DNA of 64,000 nt, from the NCBI GenBank assembly GCA_033239005.1, contig BSQZ01000036.1, positions 2,146,001 to 2,210,000 of the forward strand, read 5' to 3'. The position numbers and the translations under genes were made by a program. Origin of the DNA: Lamellibrachia satsuma. Taxonomy: Eukaryota; Annelida; Polychaeta; Sabellida; Siboglinidae. A model generated the notes under the pieces. That model was not told the DNA's origin. It worked only from the letters and a program-made list of their open reading frames with translations, and did no database searches. This document shows positions 1 to 12,822 of this stretch, piece by piece; the first letter of the stretch is position 1; each line of letters begins with the position of its first letter.

Positions 1-369
1 GTCTCGTGTGTTCGAGAAGTGTGGCGTTTTCGACGATTTTTTGCGTGTTTTGTTGTAATTTCTTTAACTTTTTTATTTGGAACGAACAAAAACGCTATTT
101 TGTTGACGTGTGTAAACACTTGTATATATAACAGAGACCCATATCTTTTTTTTTCGCTCCAGAATGCCTATTTACGAAATAAATCGCAAAAAATCGAAAA
201 TTTACATTGATTAGATATACGCGACTCAAACCACTCGTTTCGACAACAAGATGGCGATACGCAGTGATGTATTTTGTCGATTTTTGTCTCGAACAAAATC
301 AGTTTTTCAATTTATCTCACACATTAGCAGGTATCTGTCACCATTAATGCATAGTTAGATAATATATAT

Positions 370-892
370 TTAAATATACGGCACAACACAAAATTGCTTC
401 AGTTCCCCTTTAAGCTGTTCTGTGATTACGAGTAGCTTTCTGGCATTCACTGTGTCACTACTTATAATCACCTCGTTGGTATCCCGTGTAGTATCAGCAG
501 CATCGAAGTCCCCGGCGATGATGACATTCGGATGTCTACGCATACACTTGGTATGCAGTTCGGTCAGTGATTTTTTTAGGTGCTCTATGTGTTCAAATGG
601 AGCCCTAGGTGGTCGATAGAATGAGCCCAAGTATACTTTCTCTGATTTGGACAATTGAATCCTTTTCCTCTGTGACTAGGCCATCCTCCCTGATGGCACA
701 GGATACTCCACCTCCATCCCTGGTACGGTCTTTTCGATAAACATCTGTATAGCGGCTAGGGAAGAGGCTGTGTGTCGGGAATGTGCCGTCAATGTTAGAC
801 TCACAACCAAGAATGACGTGTGGGTCGTGTTGGTTGATAAGTGCACGGAATGCACAGTTCTTTATATTCCCCACGATACTATTACACTTCAC
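370..892 (-). pseudogene. LINE endonuclease fragment
   Basis: Two overlapping minus-strand frames (892-605 and 654-370) together resemble the APE-type endonuclease of non-LTR retrotransposons. Visible blocks are a CESNIDG segment, an RDGGGV segment, GSFYRPPRAP and VIIAGDFDAAD. The frame changes near 620, so the copy is broken. No reverse transcriptase follows downstream on the same strand within the window. The family looks L2/Rex1-like by motif style, but I cannot place the clade firmly. Confidence 0.7.
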
Positions 893-1405
893 TGACAGTA
901 TACTGAGAAGTAAAGTTCCTTTCTTAGGGGTTGTCCTTGAGTTGGGTTGATACTGTCTCCATTCAAGTCAGCCACTAAGCCAGTGGTGGTAATGTTGGCA
1001 GGCTGCATTGTCTAAGACGACTGGCATTGTCTCTGTCCCGCCATGTGTCGGCGAAGCATGACTAATGCCTAGTTGCTTCAGGTCATAATACACTGTCTTG
1101 GAGGCACGCATCAACGAATCAGCTGGTGGCTTGTGTACATGATTACCATGGCGACCGTCGCAGCTCACTGTACAAGACACTGTAGTTACAACAGTAATGT
1201 CTCATAAAAACCGCTAAAATCCAGTAAAACCACCAATATCCAAGTCGTATTTGAGACGTTACAGTAGTCCACAGATTTTCACAGAAAAAACTAGATGTAA
1301 ACTTAAAGTACAGTATAGCTCAAAACTTAAAATAATGTCAACAATACAGCGACAACGTTTCACTGTGGCAGCACAAGCGCACACACATCCGGGTCTGTTC
1401 CAAGC
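893..1405. other. no recognisable gene
   Basis: Only a 70-codon minus-strand frame (1180-968) is present, with no recognised motif. It may be more of the adjacent LINE debris. Confidence 0.5.
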
Positions 1406-1422
1406 GCGCACGCACACACACA

Positions 1423-1478
<56 letters not shown>

Positions 1479-1482
1479 GGCA

Positions 1483-1538
<56 letters not shown>
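1406..1538. repeat. (CACG)n then (CA)n microsatellite
   Basis: About 70 bases of CACG/GCAC tetranucleotide repeat pass into about 55 bases of CA dinucleotide repeat. A short CACG run recurs at 1569-1586. The open frames over this stretch come from the repeat and are not genes. Confidence 0.97.
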
Positions 1539-1545
1539 ATGAATG

Positions 1546-2140
1546 TGTTACAATGTTATATGACCAGGGACGCACGCACGCACGCACATGAAAGCACATG
1601 CACGCGCGCACAGTTATATCAAACTATTATATCTAAATATTTTTATACATTATAAAATTAGATTTTGACCGGCGAACTTATTCTAAGAAGTATGGCAAGT
1701 CATGGTTATGGCAAGTCATGGTTGTCAAGGTAAAGCACCCGTCCAAACTGACGAGACGCATGACACAGAACCATTCAAAGTTTGTTGAAATTGTATCCGC
1801 GTCCTGGTATGTTTTATGATGAGTACAGCAATGACACAGCACCGAACGACATTGAGTTAACTTGTTCAACCCCTCTGGTCAGGTAAATAACAATTAAAAG
1901 GCGTAACCAGACATAACCACCGTAGTGGTTATAGTCTACACAAACGCTCGAGTATTGTACAGTATGATCAGCTTACAAACGTGAATCTTAAGCGCTGTCA
2001 ATAGATATAAAAACAACGTAGACAATAATGTGACTTCCTGTACTCACCCTAGCGCTTAGATACAAATTGAGCGAGTTTGTTCTATTGCTGCGTCTGTCAA
2101 AACGAGGAAATGTAGTTGTGATCTACGACCTCGATGGATC
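1546..2140. other. no recognisable gene
   Basis: I see no coding exon, RNA gene or clear repeat here beyond the CACG run noted next to it. The sequence is AT-rich with short frames only. Confidence 0.4.
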
Positions 2141-2154
2141 TCGCGCATGCGCGA
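2141..2154. promoter_or_regulatory. NRF-1-like palindrome
   Basis: TCGCGCATGCGCGA is a perfect 14-base palindrome containing GCGCATGCGC, the core of the animal NRF-1 binding consensus. The same 14 bases recur at 11207-11220. No gene start can be tied to it, so function is only a possibility. Confidence 0.3.
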
Positions 2155-2219
2155 CTGGCGTGGTTATAAGGAACGTAAGTCTCGCGCCTCGTTTTCGTTC
2201 TGGAGTCCACTATATGTTC

Positions 2220-2510
2220 TCGATTATCCAGGCTGGCAAAACCGCTTGTTGCACACATCTTCGCCTGGATTCTCATTGTGACGGAAAATATGTAAGTGCC
2301 CAGATTCTGGGAACATAATTATACAATTAGGTAATTACGATATCATCCGGGCATTTGACTAATTCACAAAACAAGAGCTAGCTTTTATCAGTTGATAAGA
2401 TGCAATTCGAATAAACTTTGATTATATTGACACAACTTTCCGACTGAAAAGTTAAATCAGACTAAACAAAATGTGTAGCATCTCGATAATGACGCTGATT
2501 GGCTGATGGC
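2220..2510 (+). repeat. dispersed repeat, copy also at 35.4/37.2 kb
   Basis: The first part (2220-2320, with the blocks TTATCCAG, CACACATCTTCGCCTGGA and ATGTAAGTGCCCAGA) matches 35430-35541. The second part (2340-2510, with ATGCAATTCGAAT, GACACAACT and ATCTCGATAATGACG) matches 37155-37345. Here the two parts adjoin; at the other locus about 1.6 kb separates them. This indicates one interspersed element later split by an insertion there. Confidence 0.65.
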
Positions 2511-5162
2511 GCTTCACGGGAACGTCAACACAGAATGGAGTGGTGATAGTGGATAACAACGAGACCACGCCTCTGCTGACAAACTCTCTTCTCGGTGGAT
2601 TCACGAAGCCGAGTGAGAGTCGGGATAAGCGAGACTAGGAGTCCACTGGCGACCTCGATGGTTTTTATGCCTGTGTAAAGAATAGGATTTTGTTTTGTTT
2701 TTTTGGTGTACTCACATAATTGACACCGTCATGTATTGACATGTAGTGTTGTCTGCTAGTGGTGCTGCCGGCTGGCGACCATGTAGAGAGGAATTGTCGG
2801 GCAGTGGACCTAATAAAGTGTCAAAAGGTCAGAACAGACATCAAATGGTGTACATTTTTCTGGTTTCAGACAGACGATGTTAAAGGTGTTTGAGAAGTTT
2901 TACTTCTAAGAATGTTCACGGTAATCGCTTGAGCGTTGGTAACAACTGGACTTTTACTGGATACCATGTATTATCGTTCATGCATTGACAGCATAGCAAA
3001 TCTGTTTACTTTACTCAAAACAGCCCGTTTGTGGACATGAACTTTGTGGGTTTATGTGCATTTATAGACACCTTGTTAGGCATAAATATTTACTAAAGAT
3101 TTTCGACTGATTCCTCAAGTCTAAATGAGTAGTTTTCGAGTATTTTTGAATATCTGAAGCTATTTAATATTTAAATAGGTAAGTTTCGCGATAATAAAAT
3201 CTTCCACCAGTTGCACGAGACTGGTGCCCAAGTCCACGGTGCGGCGCCACTTGTCACATGCTCACTTTCCTAAGCGTAGTGTGCGGAGCGCCTCTCGGGA
3301 ACGATCCGGAAACCAGTTTACATTGGCACTAGCATCGAAACCACTGGTTGTTCTGGTGCCATAATCCAGTGTGGAGCTGCAATATCAAATAAAAATAATT
3401 TTCACACGTATACCCGATCATTGTAACAATTACGTTTGGTGTCACATTATGGAAAATTTAATACTGTTATGAAAAACCCATAGAGGCATTCAAAGTCAAA
3501 TGGCAGAGCAATGAAAGATGGTGCTGTAATGTTGTAACAGTACTACGAATACATTGTGTAATAACATTAATAATATATTCCTTTCAGTCAGCCGTAAACT
3601 TTTTATTCCATTTATCGAAATGGGTTCTCAGTACTGAAGTTATTCAGTGCATGTCAGCGGTTATTGTATGTCCCCAGTTATGGAAATATTGACATTATCA
3701 AGGCCTTCCAAGCCATGAGGGATACATAGTCCCCAATACACGTATAAGTATGATTTGATGAACCAAGTGATTTCTCATGGTTCTACTCATATTTGAATGT
3801 GCTGTCTTGAATGCTCTGTCACAGAAAGTGATGGATATGAATAAAATTACCACATCCCTCGTTTCTTTCGTGACTGTTCATCACTATGCCTTCTTGTACT
3901 GGCAGGCAAGTATTATAGTTTTTCGACAATGTTTGTTGTTATTTGATCTCTATTTGGGCGCCAAGAATATCCTCAGTGTCTGTTCTGTAACATACATGTA
4001 TACAAAAGTACACATTAAACATATTAAATGTTGGAGGTTTATGTTGCTTAAGTAGAAATAATTTGATAAAGTTAATGATATTGACAATGTAATTGTAGTC
4101 CGCATTACCCCAAGCTACCCTACTTCAATGTTTTTGTGTTGCAATGTTTCAGTGGTGGGTGACTTGGAGTATTGTGTGTTATTTTTTACAAATAAAAATT
4201 ATGGTTATTTATAACTAAAACAAAAATTGTTTGCCCATGAATGGCCGATTCATTTTGACTGCGCAAATATTTAAAACATTACATGATTTTTCAAATTTTC
4301 ATTCACACTAAAAATAAAGACAGGACAATAATCGTAATTACTGCGTTTAACAAGCACTTCGTCCTCTAGTTTGTCCGTTTGGTGTATTATTCTCGAACAA
4401 TCTGATTCCATATATAAAATTAGATAAGAAAATATGAAGGGAAAGAAACTTGCAATTTGTGTACAACGCCACCAAGTATGTATGCAAATGCTTTTGTATG
4501 ATCATCGTCTTGTGCATGTCGTGCATATAGGGGAAGGTGGGGCATGCCCGCACACGTGAGGTATAATGTGTCCTAACTAATGAACTGTTCATGCAATAAT
4601 GGTAACATTTCGCCTTGTTAATCATTATATTTAGTAGTTTACCACTACGAATCATCAAACATCAACTCCACTAGGAACAACATATATGTTATCAACATTT
4701 ATTGATCACTGGTGTGCGAATATGCCCCAGGGTACTGGGGCATATCCGCACAGGTATGTGCTTATACACATCGCGTATTTCAGACCTTTGCTACAGAGCA
4801 GGATACGAAATGCAATGGTAAACTTCAAGCTGCCAAAGTATTACTATTAGATCAGAGCTTATAACAGTGCATATAAAAGTTAAACACACAGATTTAATTA
4901 CATATAAAAAATAAACACACTGATTTAATTACGTCTGTTTCGTGTTGCTGAGCTTTCGGGGTGGGTATCCGATAGATTTTAGCTTAATTTTGCACCAGAT
5001 ATTGGGACGTTCAGAGTTTTCGTACGTTCTGGGGAGCCGTCTTACATTCAGGGGCCGGTTTGCCCAAGTTACCCTACTTAATTCGTGTAGATTCGTGGAT
5101 CAAAGATGCACAGTTAAACGACGAATTCAAGGGCATTTCGTTCACGCGACTCGGGAATGAAA
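2511..5162. other. no recognisable gene; anonymous AT-rich sequence
   Basis: There are several short frames, the longest about 92 codons at 3777-4055, which has no recognised domain and ordinary AT-rich composition. Phrases such as CCCCAAGCTACCCTACT (4109) and GCCCAAGTTACCCTACTT (5063) look like parts of one mobile repeat, but I could not define its ends. Confidence 0.4.
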
Positions 5163-5658
5163 AGGTCCCTCCTCTATTTGATTTTTTTGCTCGTCTCATT
5201 TCTAATTCATTTTGCGAAAATTCCGACCTATCTAGTATATATTACGACATGCTAGCTTATTTTTGCAACTTTTATATGTAGTTTTTGTGAATTCATCAGG
5301 CAAATTATTAAATTATTTAATTCAGCATGCAGAATTTATTGAAGTGAAAATGGAAATGCAGAAAATTCACGAATTTCGCCCTTGGTGAAATTTTATAACT
5401 TTGTCATGTGATCGGCGAGAGGATGGAAGTCACGCCCATGATCAGCCTTGACCCCATACAGTGTTTACCGTTTTGGATATCCACTATTTTGAGCGTATCG
5501 AGATCTAACGACTAAAGTCAATTCTTTCGATGATTTGAAAAAAATACGCACTTTTTGATTAAACAGACTGCGGGTATTACTTAAGCTGTTCACACACTAC
5601 ATATTAGGACATCAACGAACCGGATTTACGATAGGTTAAATCAGTTGAAGGTGCAGTT
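5163..5658 (+). mobile_element. TTAA-target MITE, copy 1
   Basis: About 496 bp, without coding capacity, homologous to copies at 16796-21710 (interrupted) and 29447-29942 (inverted). It begins with AGGTCCCTCCTC and ends with GTTGAAGGTGCAGTT followed by TTAA at 5659-5662. The left flank is TGAA, a probable mutated TTAA. The other two copies have TTAA on both sides, the target duplication typical of piggyBac-type transposition. The terminal inverted repeat is imperfect, about 17 bases. Confidence 0.7.
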
Positions 5659-5680
5659 TTAAACGACGAGTCTGACTTGC

Positions 5681-5820
5681 AGGCCAGGCGTTTCATTAAC
5701 AGGCCAGGCGTTTCATTCAAAGGCCAGGCGTTTCATTCAAAGGCCAGGCGTTTCATTCACATGCGGGGCGTTTCGTTCAAAGGCCAGGCGTTTCATTCAA
5801 AGGCCAGGCGTTTCGTTCAC
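5681..5820 (+). repeat. 20-bp minisatellite, 7 units
   Basis: Seven consecutive 20-base units of the type AGGCCAGGCGTTTCATTCAA occur. Single related units appear at about 5968-5990 and 5995-6035. The end of the array (TTTCGTTCACTCCACGCGGGAATGAA, quoted here in pieces: TTTCGTTCAC and GCGGGAATGAA) resembles the sequence just left of the MITE at 5163. This suggests the MITE jumped into this repeat family. Confidence 0.9.
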
Positions 5821-6245
5821 TCCACGCGGGAATGAACCGCCCGCGGTTTTGTGTGTACTCAATTTGTGTACAAGGATAGAATAAAATATAAGCCATGAAA
5901 TATATTTAATGCAACAATGACCCTAAATAAGGCACGATTTCATTTCCTGTAACAGTCCTTGTACGACTTGCATGACAGGCGTTTCGATTACATTACAGGT
6001 CAGGCGTTTCGTGCACGCGATACGGGAATTAACTGCACGGCTAAATAACATAATTATTTGTGGCATTCTTAAAGCAAGATGTTATTATTAAGTAGTTCAT
6101 TAGTTTAGTAAAGTTGCGATACCCACAAAAACTTGTCAAATTGTATGATTACTTGAGAACTATTTCCTACGGTGGCGCTTCACAGTGCAACGCGGTTGCT
6201 AAGTATAATTACAATGTACGCAGTTTGAAGGTGATGGTTCGGCCC

Positions 6246-6591
<346 letters not shown>

Positions 6592-6826
6592 ACGTTTTTC
6601 AAGATCCGAAAACGCTAATAATTGATCATATAACATTTCCCATTTACAACAAAAAGTTAAGTCAAAACAAAGAGCGTAATAAGGTCCATGCCCACGCACC
6701 CCACTTTCCAGTTAGAATACAATAGTTGTTTCAGTCCACGGAGCCCGCTGGCACCTGTTACATGCACAGTAGTTTCGGCCCATGCGAGCGAAAACACTTC
6801 ACGGTTCATCGGCTGGGAAAGCGGTT

Positions 6827-6848
6827 GGTTCGGCCCATGGGCCGAACC
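6827..6848. other. 22-bp perfect palindrome
   Basis: GGTTCGGCCC is followed by AT and then GGGCCGAACC, giving a perfect 22-base palindrome centred on CCATGG. A partial copy (ATGGGCCGAA) follows 6 bases later. It may be the end of an unrecognised element. Confidence 0.6.
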
Positions 6849-6959
6849 CATTATGGGCCGAAACATCCGACACCCCTGGTCTGCCTAATGAAGAAACCAA
6901 TTTTCAGGACATTTCAAAAGTTGATGATGATTTTTTTCAGTTTTAACTGACGATTAAGT

Positions 6960-7690
6960 AGCTATGCCTGAGCACTTTAGTAAAAAAGAAATAAGTATTT
7001 ACATGTAAATTGTAATGCCTCTTAATGCGTTATTTTTATCTGTTTTCAGGTGCTTCCAACAAGTTTTCAAGCTACATATCTGAAATGTGCTGACTACATA
7101 GACATATTGGTATATTTTATCCATGTAAAATTCAAGAATGATAGAACAAAGGACAATGGGTATACCGGTTGCACGAAAAATGGAAAAGAACATTAAAAAA
7201 ACTGTGAGAAGGATTTGAGCATCCTGTATTTCATTTTTGTTTTACATCCAAATTACTACCATCTATTGGCAGGGATACTGGTAATAACCTGTTTGTTCAG
7301 TAGGCGAACCAGTTGCTATACTTTCAGAATAATTCATTATTAAACTTGAGAAGGTGGGACAAATCCCATGACCACAATTTTTTAATGTGCATAATCATTT
7401 ATTAGGTAAACAACATTACAATTTCAGGATGGTGTTCCGTCTTGTTTAATTTATATTGCAGGTGAAAGTTAGTTCTGCCCACTGGCGTTTTCTCCTAATT
7501 TTCTCCCAAATTGGCCAAACATATCCAAAATAAATGTGGCAGAACACCATTCTGAAATTTTAATTGTAATTGTCACCATACTTCTTCAGAAGGGTCATTC
7601 ATCAGTTAGCCATAAAATGTCTTTGTTGCACTCACAGAGGACAGTGCCAAGAATTGCTACCTGCCTAACTGCTAGTCTTTAGCAGTTTTC
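6960..7690. other. no recognisable gene
   Basis: AT-rich sequence with short frames only. It could contain the remnant 3' end of the Gypsy element that follows, but no LTR pair was found. Confidence 0.4.
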
Positions 7691-7762
7691 CTTGAGTCGG
7701 GGTATTGCGGATGTTCAGCAACGCCAAATACTGGTCCTCGCCAGCTTTTCATGCTTTCTTGA

Positions 7763-8394
7763 TCATCTTCTTTGCACTTTCACTGAAGATTCCACTTTAC
7801 CGTTTGAGCGACTGTCGTGTGGAGAAGTTGACACATGTTGTAAACCCCATGTCCTACTGAAATTAGCAAACTCATCTGATATCAGCTGGGGACCTTTGTC
7901 ACTATTGACAGTGTCGGGAATCCCCATTCTAGCAAAGTGAGTTTTGAGTTTGGTAATGACCGCCTTGGACCAGGTGGTTGCAAGGCAATTAATCTCCAAA
8001 AAATGTGATCTATAGTCAGTCGTGACTAGGTAATCTTTTTCGTGATAGGAGAACACCGACCTTCTGCCATGGTCGATCAGGCACCTCATGGCTCGTTAGA
8101 GTTTCCTTGGTCTGAGAACATTCGAACTCACGACAGGTTTAACATGCTTGGATGTATTCTTTGATTTCTAGGCCAGTACACTGACTCTCTTTCTCTTATT
8201 AAACATCATTCAATGCCAACACGGCCTATGTGAATGTCCCTCTTGATATGTGACCTCATGATGTGCAGCATCACGAGCCTTTCACCTCGGAACACCAAGC
8301 CATATGCGACAGCATCTCTGAAGTTGTAGGGTATTGCAGGAGGCGGCACATTTGATTTATCGGGCCAGCCATGCTGTATAACAGCTTTCAGCAC
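7763..8394 (-). pseudogene. Gypsy integrase fragment
   Basis: The frame at 8394-8206 carries the block before integrase (VIQHGWPDKS and YGLVFRGERLV). The frame at 8089-7763 carries part of the catalytic core (YRSHFLEINCL, VNSDKGPQLISDEF and a degraded SNGKVE block). The HHCC region between them is broken by stops. Confidence 0.8.
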
Positions 8395-8449
8395 TTATAG
8401 TGTGGAGTCTTGCTCACTTGCATTACGAATGTTTTGAATACCATCGTCT

Positions 8450-9240
8450 CTAATGGTTCACAGCGTGAATAGCTTCGAATTCAGTGGTAGGTTGTTTCTT
8501 TCCAGCAGGTAGGTAGGCACATGACAAGGTGTCAGCAAGATATATCTTCTTGCTTTCCAAGTACTTGACATCAATGCCGTATGCTAGAGCACGTAGCAGC
8601 ATGCCTTGTAGACGCTTTGGTGCTCTGTCTAGAGGTTTCTTGGTTATAGCCTCAAGTGACTTGTGATCACTGTAGGCGAGGATGAAACGACCATAGGTAA
8701 ACTGGTGCCACTTCTCAAGAGCAAAGATGACTGCCAGCATCTCCTTCTCTATACTGGCATACCTGGTCTCCGCGTCTGTCAATGCACGACTGGCATAAGC
8801 GATTGGTCTGCCATCCTGGAGCAGAGCACGTCCCAGGCCATAGTTGCTAGCATCACACTGAATGACAAGTTGCGAGTGGGTGCCTCAGCCAGGAGTCTTG
8901 TGATGGCTTGCTCCTGCGCATCACTCCACATCCGGTCAACATCATACTGAGTAAAAGCAACAGTGGGACGGAAGACATCAGTCAGCTTAGGTACGTATCT
9001 CGCCAAGTAGGTTACTGTGCCTCTTAGTATCTCACCAGCTTCCTTGCCGCCAGGTCTCTCCATCTTCAGAACAGCTTCGACCTTGGACGGGTCGAGTTTC
9101 AGACCATCAGCCTAGGAATGGGATCTCATCGACATTGAAGCGACACTTCTCAAGGTTGAGTTTGATCCCATGCGCCATACATCTTTGGAGTAGCCCCTGG
9201 ATTTTTATACAGTTATCAGAGTCATCAGATTCATAGATGC
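8450..9240 (-). pseudogene. Gypsy RT/RNase H fragment
   Basis: Reading down from 9240, GIKLNLEKCRF is the RT thumb-proximal block. The frame at 9063-8779 covers the connection region, and 8782-8450 has the RNase H end (TRYASIEKEMLAVIFALEKW, then YSDHKSLEAI). A stop after the FLG block and a frame change at 8780 break it. Confidence 0.8.
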
Positions 9241-9245
9241 TGATA

Positions 9246-9800
9246 TCATTGGTTCAGCATTTGGTTCCAATGTGAGATGGATTTTGCCACCAGGGAGGGA
9301 TCCAAGTTTACCATCAAGCACGTCAGGATAATCTTTAATACTAAGAGTACGAGATTACGAGTAGTGCTAGATACATATACTGCAGATAACATTTCAAAGT
9401 TCTCGTAGTTCACTGTGGTCAGCTTCATGCGTTCAGCAGCCTTACGACTGAGTAGGGGAGTCAGTTCGTCACCATCCACTATGACATAGTCCACGCTGAA
9501 CCTGTCTCCAGTAGCTGGATTCACAGTTTTAGCACGGCACTTGCCAAGAGATTCGGTCTTCACATTGTTACACATCTTTAGAGTGACAGATTCTGGATGG
9601 ATATCCTTATCCTCCGCATATTTGTTGGGTAGTACATTGACAGTGGAGCCACAGTCAACTTGAATCTCCACAGACTGCTTTCTGACCAACATTTGGCAGA
9701 AGATGGGACCATTATCATCCGAGCTGAGTGTGTGCACATCAGCAGTTACTGAGCTAATGTCACCATAATTATTACATGAGCTGTCGGAGTCACAGTCATT
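9246..9800 (-). pseudogene. Gypsy aspartic protease fragment
   Basis: The frame contains VEIQVDCGSTVNVLP, matching the pepsin-like retroviral protease core, but with DCGST where DTGAS/DSGAT is usual; the flap and the carboxy-terminal part are weak. It lies between gag and RT, as expected. The T-to-C change in the catalytic triad and the surrounding breaks indicate a dead copy. Confidence 0.7.
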
Positions 9801-10293
9801 CTGTACACCGTGTACATTCCTGGAGCATTCCTGGGTTTTCGGTTTCGGCATTCCCCCAGGTGAATGACTGGTAACAGCATGTACAGATTCTTCGTCATCT
9901 CCAATATAACGTAGTTGAGATGACGCGGCCTGAGCACATCGACAGAGGTCGATGCATGAAAAGTCAGAGCAGACTCTTGAAGCAGACGTTTCCTTGTGGC
10001 ATTGTCAGTAATGCCAAGCACGATGCGGTCTCTCAGTAGACTGTCTCGCATGCAGTCACAAAAGTTGCAAACTTTTGACAGGGTTCGTAGTGCAGCACGT
10101 AACTTTCAACACATTCAGTAGCACCTTTGTTGAGGTTGCTGAACACGTAGCTCTCATATGTCTCATTAATCGTTCCCACAAAATGAGCATCGAAACCAGC
10201 AATGACATCATTTAGTGTATGCGGATCAGGAAAGCACATGCCATTATACAGTTTCAGCAGGTAAAGCAAGATTTTGAACGTTTCGGTGTGCAA
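9746..10293 (-). pseudogene. Gypsy gag fragment
   Basis: Two overlapping frames contain gag-like text: FDAHFVGTINETYESYVF, and then LRDRIVLGITDNATRKRLL, a block common just before the nucleocapsid in Gypsy gag proteins. The zinc knuckle is not recognisable. The frame shifts near 10040. Confidence 0.7.
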
Positions 10294-10868
10294 TACCTAT
10301 TTTTTGCGTCAGTGCGTAGCGCGTTCACGAACTTGAGCCACACTACTGTTCATAGTTGCACACAGGAATAACACTATACGGCATCTAGAAAGCAGTAGAA
10401 ATAGTCAAAACAGTGTACCACCCCACTTTCAGTTGCGCGTCTGATCACAGACACTCACCGTTAAACTCAGTCTCAGAGCCAATGGAAAGGCCCACGGCAC
10501 ATGGCGCGCTTAGACCGAGCAGTATCACCGGCCGCCACTAGGGGTAAGACCACTGTTGACCTTCCTGTTTATTGTTTCACACGAATGTAGGGCGTATCAA
10601 ATTGTGATATGTGAATTCTCCTCCAGTCTACGAAGTAACAATGCTATAACAGTTGTTATAGTTATGGTATTCTCTGTCTTATTTGAACAGAATACAGAGT
10701 CACTATATATAAAGTAGGTATACTAAGGTCCGCTGATCCATTGGTTTCGCGCTGATCAAGCCCGGTCTGGGCAGTCAACGCCTAATGCGATCTCTGCGGT
10801 AGTACGAAGCCCATAACAAGACATCTCTAGTGGCCTTTTGCACAAACGAAGAGGATAAATAAATAATA

Positions 10869-10994
10869 CGGTCCCCGAAGCACGGCAGAAAGAGTTGTAT
10901 TGCTGCAAACAATGGATATTCGTGAGAACTGCTAAACATACAGTCCACGTGTATTATTTGGAATTTCTACAGACTCGCGCGTTTCCTCAGGACG
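10869..10994 (+). repeat. dispersed repeat, partner at 23436-23562
   Basis: Shared blocks include GAGAACTGCTAAACATACA and AAGCACGGCA, in the same orientation as the second copy, at roughly 80% identity by eye. The element type is unknown. Confidence 0.65.
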
Positions 10995-11206
10995 CGCGTA
11001 GAAAAGCGATAATCTGATTCTGAAGAAAAGTGCAAGTCTTGTAATGGACTTCATAAGTAACACATCATGCATCACGCAATGTCTAGCGGGCGTACCATTG
11101 TCTAACATCGTGACATACATGTCAAGTTGTGATGATCAAAATTACCGAGATTATTAGTCAATCGACGCCGTTCCGCGAAAGCCCGACTGCCTCGCACCTG
11201 ATCGCC

Positions 11207-11220
11207 TCGCGCATGCGCGA
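11207..11220. promoter_or_regulatory. NRF-1-like palindrome, second copy
   Basis: Identical to the 14-base palindrome at 2141-2154, including an extra shared base on each side. It may be part of a dispersed repeat. Confidence 0.3.
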
Positions 11221-12149
11221 CAGACCGCTCCACCCTTTCACATATCTAATCCACCGAAGCAAACATAACAAAGGAATACAAAAGAAAGTGTTTATGTTTA
11301 CCCAGACCTGGCCAATCAGTTTTCTTCCAACTATCCTTAAAATGTAACTGGTAGGTCTACGATCTTTTTTGTCTTTGCTCAGTTTCCTTGCAAGCTATCA
11401 TCGAAATTTAAGCATATTACTGCTCCTGGTAGCCGAAATAAAAAGTCCCACACCTTTTGAAGAAGTTATCATGAAGCTTCCATTCACCACTCCTACTCAC
11501 CTGAACTATATTTAAAGACAAAACAAATAGGGTAAGTGCTAGTAAGACCGCGCAACCGACAAGAGTGCCCGCAGCCTATATCGATATGTTACACACCAGT
11601 TAGCGCCACTAAAGTACCATTACATTGCGTGGCAATGCTGACATCCCGCGCACCAGAAATGCGAACAACGTGCATATGATTTTGGGATTACAAGAAGTAT
11701 ATGAAGTTTTTCGACAAGTTTGCTGTAATTGTTCTATACGTGAAGTTAGCTATTCACGCTATGATACTTTTGTAGAAACTAAATCAGACTAGGTAAATTC
11801 GTAGCTGATTTGTAAGCTAAACAATTGGCATAAATAACCCAAACACAACGCGGTAGAACATATGTTCTGTCGCGTTGTATTTGGGCTTTTACGTATGGCT
11901 CTTGAATTTCACACATCATGTTTGTAAACACACAGATCGATAATTCATCAATACTAAATTAGCATGTGTGAAATTTTAAAATAATTGCAATGCTCTCTGT
12001 TCTTCAAGTGTGGTTTACAAACACCCTTTGGTTGTAATAAATTATGATGGGTTGGAAGATGAATATTTACATTCCCATGAATACGGTGCCAGTATTGTAG
12101 GTAGCCTAATTAATAAATTAATTGTTTTGGAATTCTGGTCATCAATGTT

Positions 12150-12385
12150 AAACTGCTACTGGTACTGTGGACGCTGTGCCAGGTCGTGCCATTGGCATTG
12201 CAGATGCTATGCCACGTCGTGCCACTGGTACCGCTGATACCGTTCCAGGTCATAGCATTGACATTGCAGATGCCGTGCCAAGTCATTCCACTGGTAGCGC
12301 CGACGCCAGGCTAGGTCAAGCCATTGGTGTTGCCGACGTTGTGAAAGGTCGAGCCATTGGTATTCCTGACGCTGTTCCACTAATA
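12150..12385 (+). repeat. 33-bp minisatellite that stays open in one frame
   Basis: About seven degenerate 33-base units are present. In the plus frame starting near 12167 they encode an 11-residue repeat of the type VPGRAIGIADA. Units differ at many bases, yet no stop occurs until after the array. No splice sites or domain support a gene. Confidence 0.7.
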
Positions 12386-12822
12386 GTGTCAACGTCGTGC
12401 TAGTTATGTAATATAGGATTTGTTTGGGTATTCATAGCAACAGGTATTATAAACTAAACAGCCAGATTACAATAGGGGTCAGACTACAGTTGAACTTCCT
12501 ATTTATTGTTTCACACGAACGTAAGGCGTATTAAATTGTGATATGTGAAATTAAGCAATTCGCATGACATAACATAAGTGCAATTAAGCAGGCATATTCA
12601 CATGTTTGTTTGTACAAGTTATTGGCTGTGAAATAGTGCATTTTTTAAAGAATATAACAGGCAGAGGGATTGATGGGAATTTTTCTGCTATGGGCCACAT
12701 GGGCGTATTAATGCATGAATATTTTTGTAAACATTGATAGTCATCGCACATGGGGGCGTTTAAAAAGAGATGCAAAGTATGTGATTTTGACAAAACTTGG
12801 TCAGCCTGTAAATGAGATGATT
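12386..12822. other. no recognisable gene
   Basis: It contains the second copy of the 70-bp repeat (12474-12549) and otherwise AT-rich sequence. Confidence 0.4.

Larger units (their letters stand above)
7692..10293 (-). mobile_element. decayed Gypsy-type retrotransposon (internal region)
   Basis: Minus-strand frames occur in the canonical Ty3/Gypsy order gag, protease, RT, RNase H, integrase, reading from 10293 down to 7763. Many frameshifts and stops separate them. No LTR pair, primer site or polypurine tract is recognisable. It is a different and much older family from the intact element at 17-21 kb. Confidence 0.85.
10294..12150. other. no recognisable gene; two dispersed repeat segments
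   Basis: Segment 10541-10612 (core TTGTTTCACACGAA, then CAAATTGTGATATGTGAA) recurs in the same orientation at 12474-12549. Segment 10869-10994 recurs at 23436-23562. A second NRF-1-like palindrome sits at 11207-11220. I see no coding exon. Confidence 0.5.

Noticed and set aside
3777..4055. 92-codon open frame as a gene
   Set aside because: No recognisable domain, no splice or promoter context, and composition like the surrounding AT-rich DNA.
10541..12549. The 70-bp repeat pair as LTRs of one element
   Set aside because: The shared stretch is too short, lacks TG..CA ends, and no coding internal region lies between.
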